In this document: positions 58,431 to 64,000 of the stretch, one piece after another | How positions within the stretch are numbered: position 1 is the first letter of the stretch | Layout: each line of letters starts with the position of its first letter | The notes under the pieces: generated by a model | Seen by the model: the letters and a program-made list of their open reading frames with translations, nothing else | Databases searched by the model: none | What the model was told of the DNA's origin: nothing | DNA from: Fratercula arctica | Lineage: Eukaryota > Chordata > Aves > Charadriiformes > Alcidae | Assembly: GCA_947846985.1 (NCBI GenBank) | Contig: CANTUZ010000012.1 | Coordinates: 24,638,135 to 24,702,134 of the forward strand | DNA length: 64,000 bases | Direction of reading: 5' to 3' | Made by a program: the position numbers and the translations under genes

Positions 58431-61400
58431 TTGCCTTTTTTTTCCTGATTTCTTTCACCTGGGGATCAAGAGCTCTTATGCTCTATGGAAAGAATTTTTA
58501 AAGATCTGCCAGCTCTGTTCTGCTACCTTGTTCCTGAGGGCCTTGTTCTTGACCTTCACAAGATCTCGTGAAAAGCTTGCACCAGCTCCAGACTGGGTGG
58601 TTGATGTGTGGGCCCTGCTCACTAGTGCCTTGAGAGGGGAGAGAGCACTTGTTCAGGTGAGAAGTTAGGGCCAGGAGATGTGTAACGTGTGCAGCTCAAG
58701 TCTGTTTCTGAAAAAATAAGCCCTGTGCCTTGTGTTACCATTAACTCAGTGCCATGTTTGACACTCATGCATCAGTTGATGGGAGGTAATGACTGAACAA
58801 TAACTATTGATTTTTCATTTCATATTAACAGCGTGGCAAGTTCTGAGTCTGATGGTGAAGGTAGGATGCCAGTGTAGACATTCCTGTTTGCTGTAAAAGA
58901 AGTGTCATCTTGCCTTTCCTGGATCCCTACCTTGTATCTCAAGAAGCTATATAGAATTCTCTCATTAAAGCATTAGAGTTTCATAAACTATAAAATATAC
59001 ACAATTTGGTGATGTTTTTCAGTCTTGGAGCAAACATCCATTAAGCTTAAAATAAATAAATGTACCGGATCAATTATTTACCCAAAGGACACTGAGACAA
59101 ATGACAAACAATGAATGACAGAATAGGGATGGAATGGGGTGGAAGTTTTTTCTGATTCAAGATCAGTGTTCAGGCAAATGTAGAAACACTGACTTCCATT
59201 GGTGGAGATTCCAACCAGTTCTATCATTTTCTTTATAAAAAGAAATAATGAACTAGAATTGTTTCCTAACTTATCCTTCTGAGAGCTGCTTTAGTCAAGC
59301 CACTGACACTGTAGTTATATAAAATCTTGTGAAGGGACAGGAGCTGAGACTTACTGTTTTGAAGTTTCAAAAGTTTGGAAAATGTTCTGTGATTTTGCAA
59401 CAGACTCTAGGATTCTGGCATGAAGTCAAGCATTTCTGTATCGTTTCTCCTATAGTATCAGCAGACTTAAGAAACTAGCAGAATTCAAGTGAAATTGTTG
59501 TAGCTTAAAATGTTTCCACAACATGAATAAAAGCACATTTTGTTACTTCAAACACAAACATTTTTATCTCTTGCTTCTTCATTCTTTTACTGTCTGATCT
59601 TATTCCCCCTCCCTTTGACTTTAGATCTCATTTTTCTTTCTTTGCCTGGTCCTTCACTGTCTTCTGTTGTGCATGGCTTTTGTCTGGCTGCTGCTTCCCA
59701 TATACATCTGAAATTTTATCTTGGCACCCGAACTGAAGATCTTCTGAAATACAGATGTTGAGGATGTTCCCAAGCTAGGCTTCTGTGCTTGTTGCAGTAA
59801 CAGCACTGCTGCTGTTACTAGAAATTATTCCTTTTTACAAAAAAGGGGTACAGTAAATATTCTATATATGCAACACTATAGGACACATACGTGCAGGCAA
59901 TGTGAGTAACCTAAGGCTGTACTCTTGCACTGTAGTCTTTGGAAGAATAAGGATTGCTTTTAACCTTTGAGCTTGTACTATATTTCTTCACATCTTTTGA
60001 TAGCAGTTGCCTCAATTGCAGCACAGCATTTGGATTTTTTCCGCTGGAAAGTTGTGGTCTACAATGTTGTGTTGGTTCCCAAGTCCCTCTGACTACACTG
60101 GATACAGGGGGCTGTTGGGACCCCATTCCTGAGCTGGTCTATGCTGAAAGAGGCTGTAGAGGGAAAACTGTTCTGCGGGGAGCTTTCTTTGAGCAGAACA
60201 GTTTGAAGCTCAGTGTTTCTGTGGCATAAAAAGGCCCTGTTCTGTTTTGAAAAACAAACAAACAAAAAAAACCACCCCTCCACTCCCTCCCAAAACAATC
60301 CAAACAAAAAACCCCCTCAAACCCCCCAAAACCCCAAACACCACAGCAAATGCTAAAAAGCTTTAGCTCTATGGCTTTATAACAGATTCTTACGGGATTT
60401 GAAGCTAATCCTGATCCTATTGCAAAAGCTTGTTGAGAAAGGCTTCAGCTCAGACAGACATGTCAATATGTCTAACTGCTTCATACATAGGAGGTAACTG
60501 TGGTGATAACATCAAAAGTGAATACACATCATATCTGGGAGGGATCTGTTAGGCTGAGTTCTATACAATTTTTACAAGAAGGTATCGTATCTTATCTGTG
60601 AAACCTTTTAATGCCTTGACTGCTATAAAAACAACTATGATACAACTTCAGTATATTACAGTTTGACCAGCTTGTCTAAAATCTAAGCATCCAAGAACTT
60701 CCACAGTTATGTTTTTGATTCTGCCAAACTGTCTTAGAGATGAGCTGACTGGAAAATACAATTTAAACACGTTAAAATGAAACCTCTAAGAATACTGAGC
60801 CTTCCATGCAATACCTCTCTGTGCACAGGGGGACTCTGAGACCTGGCAGAGTTTCACAGGTTGGACCTGTAAGCCTGCAGCTTTCTGCTTATGGAAGATA
60901 AAAAGAACCATCTTTAAAGCAGCCAGACAGAAGTGGCTGGATAGTGAATGAGGTGATCCTCACTTTATCTTACTTGATTTCATTACCCACAATGTTGAAA
61001 GCTGTCTGCAATGTATGGTACTTTGTATTTCTCCTTAAGCCTCACTTGCTTTTATACCATTGTTCTGAGAAGCCATTTAGAGAATTTTGAGTCGCTGTGA
61101 TGATATGATTCAGTCCTAGAGTCACTCCAAAGCACAAAGGCCCTATTGTCCCACCAGGTTACTGAATTGTTGTAAAGGAGAGTTTGCTACATATAGTTTT
61201 CAGAATGGTTTATCATGTTTCAAGTGTGCCACACAAGAGAAGAATCCTTAATGAAGTACATAACATAGAGATGAAGCCTACTTAGTGCCCTTCCCACACA
61301 GTGTGAATATGCCTTTAGATAAGGCACCACTAATACACTCCACACTTCTTCACAGCAAGTGTCATATTTCCAGGACCATCCACCTGCTTCATAAGTGGGT

Positions 61401-61570
61401 ACACATTTTCACTAGTAAGGAATTAGGTTTCATCACATGTATTAATGGCTTTATTATGGCCTAATGGTTTTCACAGAAACTTGCACTGGTTTTATGAATG
61501 TGTATATTAAATTAGGGTTGCATTATTGGCAGTTGTGTTTCTATTGACATTATAGTAGAAACCAAGTGAG
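58431..61570. other. Spacer, no gene recognised
   Basis: This stretch is mostly AT-rich, with an A/C-rich low-complexity tract at 60248-60345. No exon, RNA gene or further element was recognised. Frames of up to 91 codons appear fortuitous. Confidence 0.65.
60248..60345 (+). repeat. A/C-rich low-complexity tract
   Basis: AAAC and AAAAACCCC-type units run for about 100 bp. On the minus strand this reads as G4-T4-G6-like runs, which are quadruplex-prone. No parent element was recognised. Confidence 0.75.
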
Positions 61571-62740
61571 ATGAGGGAAGGGCAGGGGATGTTGTCTACC
61601 TTGACTTCAGCAAGGTGTTCGACACGGTCTCCCACAGCATCCTCATAGGGAAGCTTCAGAAGTGTGGGTTAGATAAATGGACAGTAGAGTGGATTGAAAT
61701 ATGGTTGAAAGACAGAGCTCAGAGGGTCATGATTAGGGGCACAGAGTCTAGTTGGAGGTCAGTAACAAGTGGTGTTCCCCAGGGGTCAGTACTGGGTCCA
61801 GTCCTGTTCAATATATTCACCAATGACCTGGATGAAGGGATAGAGTTCACCCTCAGCAAGTTTGCCGACGACACAAATCTGGGAGGGGTGGCTGACACAC
61901 CAGAAGGCTGTGCTGCCACACAGAGAGACCTGGACAGGCTGGAGAGTTGGGCGGAGAGAAACCTTATGGAATTCAATAAAGGCAAGTGTAGAGTGCTGCA
62001 CCCGGGGAGGAATAACCCCATGCACCAGTACAGGTTGGGGGCTGACCTGCTGGAGAGCAGCTCTGTGGAAAGAGACCTGAGAGTCCAGGTGGACAACAGG
62101 GTGCCCATGAGCCAGCAATGTGCCCTTGTGGCCAAGAAGGTCAATGGTATCCTGGGGTGCATCAAGAAGAGCGTGGCTGGCAGGTCGAGGGAGTTTATCC
62201 TCCCCTTCTACTCTGCCCTGGTGAGGCTGCATCTGGAGTACCGTGTCCAGTTCTGGGCTCCCTGGTTGCAGAAGGACAGGGAACTGTTGGAGGGTGCAGC
62301 AAAGGGCTACCAAGATGATTAGGGGACTGGAACACCTCTCTTATGAAGAAAGGCTGAGGGATTTGGGTCTTTTTAGGCTGCAAAAGAGACGACTGAGGGG
62401 GGATCTTATCAACACTTATAAATACTTGAAGGGTGGGTGTCAGGAGGATGGGGCCAGGCTCTTTTCAGTGGTGCCTGGCAACAGCACAAGAGGTAACGGG
62501 CACAAACTTGAGCATAGGGAGTTCCATCTGAACATGAGGAGGGACTTCTTTCCTTTGAGGGTGGCAGAGCACTGGCACAGGCTGCCCGGAGAGGTGGTGG
62601 AGTCTCCATCTCTAGAGACATTCACAACCCACCTGGATGTGTTCCTGTGCAACTGCTCTGGGTGACCCTGCTCTGGCCAGGGAGGTTGGACTAGATGTTC
62701 TCCAGAGCTCCCTTCCAACCCTACCATTCTGTGATTCTGG
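61571..62740 (+). mobile_element. CR1 LINE copy with reverse-transcriptase segment (5'-truncated)
   Basis: About 1.17 kb of CR1 ORF2 in plus orientation. The first frame (61615-62322) covers the palm of the reverse transcriptase. It has [15 protein letters not shown] and the catalytic F-A-D-D-T motif (around 61858-61872), then the thumb region. Near 62290-62310 a one-frame shift moves the reading to a second frame (62243-62665), which contains [12 protein letters not shown] and the CR1 C-terminus. The 3' end is ACCATTCTGTGATTCTGG, the usual octamer-like CR1 tail. The copy lacks the endonuclease domain and ORF1, so it cannot be autonomous. Confidence 0.96.
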
Positions 62741-64000
62741 CTAAAACAATGGAAGTACACCTGAATGCTGAATTGTACTGATTTATCAATGTTTACCACG
62801 TGCTTTAGCAACATCAACAGCTTTAGTAATATCCATCCTAAAACTCTGTTTAAACAGGACAGTCATAATAACAGAAGGGGAAATTCACTGAAATATAACA
62901 TGCATCTTTGGAATCAGAACAACATTTTAGAGAGGCCAATAGAATTGGTTTGGCTGACTTACAGTTTCTGCTGGATTTATAAGTGTCTTGTTGTTTCCCC
63001 ATTTTGAATGGGATGAAGTGTTATTAGCTGAAATTCAGCAGATACCTTCTTAGGGTGAAATGATTGTGGTGGGTGGAGGAAGACAAAGTCCTTTACTTCT
63101 CCCCTTAGAAATCAGCAGGGCAGAACTCCACCTTGTGCTTCCTGGATGACTGGGCAGAGAGATCCCTTGAGTACCTAAGGAAGCAGCCTTACTCCCACCA
63201 TGTCACATGTGTTTTTACAAGCAATTACATCATGTTCTATGGACTCTTATATTTCTTATTTGTAACTTTCTGTGGACAGAAAGTTTTTTGACTTTGTGTT
63301 ACTTTATTTCTCCTTCTTTGTAGTTATCAAATGAATCAAATCTTTATTGATTTCAAGAAAAACAATAGTGTGAAGCAATGCTGTTTTCATTGATATAAGC
63401 AGTTCCTGTACAAAAAGGATTCAGCCCTGTTAATAGGGAGGAACTATTCTTCAGCAGAGTTTCCTGTACATCTGTGCTAAAGAGGAGCACATCTCATCCT
63501 AGTGAGGGAGGAGCAACATATGAAGCTATTAGAGATGACCTGTAATATGGAGTAAAAAAAATGTCCAGATGAGTGCATAAAAATACCTTTATCATGTTGG
63601 TATTTGTGTTGAAGTGAACTATTTTATAATCCAAGCTGCTATGAAGGGCTGCCCTACCAGGATGAGTACAAAGAGAAGGCAGAGTAGTCTGTTGATCTGT
63701 CCTATATAGTATATGTAACATGCACTGGAGTTAATTTGAAAAGCATCAAAAGTGTATTTTTAATTGTGTGACATGATTTGTTTTACAGGAAACCACCCCA
63801 GATGAGACATGCATAACAGTGTATAACATGCACAAGGTAGGTAGAGTGCTTTTGGTGACCTTTAAGCAGCATTTAAAATTGCAACTCCACAGGATGTTTT
63901 TATCTCATAAAATATTAGTAGCATTACAGCTGAGATCTGCTGTGTTTTAGTGTCACGTTATTGTTATATGTCCCTTATCTGTATACATGACTGTGCAACA
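62741..64000. other. Right-edge intergenic DNA, no gene recognised
   Basis: This stretch is AT-rich sequence to the window end, with chance frames up to 80 codons. No exon, RNA or repeat was recognised. Confidence 0.7.

Overview
The window is vertebrate nuclear DNA, most likely from a bird. It has split exons with GT-AG introns, CpG islands, long AT-rich non-coding stretches, and CR1-type LINE copies, which are the dominant LINEs of birds and other sauropsids. No bacterial, plasmid or organellar features were seen.

One protein-coding gene is securely present: NR5A2 (LRH-1/FTF), an orphan nuclear receptor, on the minus strand. Five coding exons are visible at 50007-50070, 39344-39481, 36735-36853, 35307-35448 and 31935-32581. 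Together they encode 370 residues in one continuous frame: the N-terminal region, both DNA-binding zinc fingers, the Ftz-F1 box, the hinge and the first part of the ligand-binding domain. The remaining ligand-binding-domain exons were not found and should lie to the left of position 1. Translation could begin at an upstream AUG in exon 1 (50070) or at an internal AUG in exon 2 (39425) that lies inside a large CpG island, which suggests two promoters.

Layout: 1-31934 is the 3'-ward part of the gene, a long intron with an octamer-containing candidate enhancer (about 15.6-16.5 kb), a TATA-like candidate plus-strand exon (21.6 kb), a GC-rich patch (22.9-23.8 kb) and unidentified decayed protein-like frames (24.6-28.1 kb). 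31935-50070 holds the NR5A2 exons, with a roughly 5 kb CpG island around exon 2 and an intron 1 carrying a 31-copy CTCCT pentanucleotide array next to a G-quadruplex-prone C/G tract. 50071-50260 is the exon 1 leader and proximal promoter, with a 14-codon upstream ORF and an NR5A-type binding site. 50.3-64 kb is upstream intergenic DNA containing three clear CR1 fragments, one of which keeps a reverse-transcriptase segment.

Most long reading frames in the GC-rich part (up to 846 codons) are by-products of stop-poor CpG-island sequence and are not annotated as genes.
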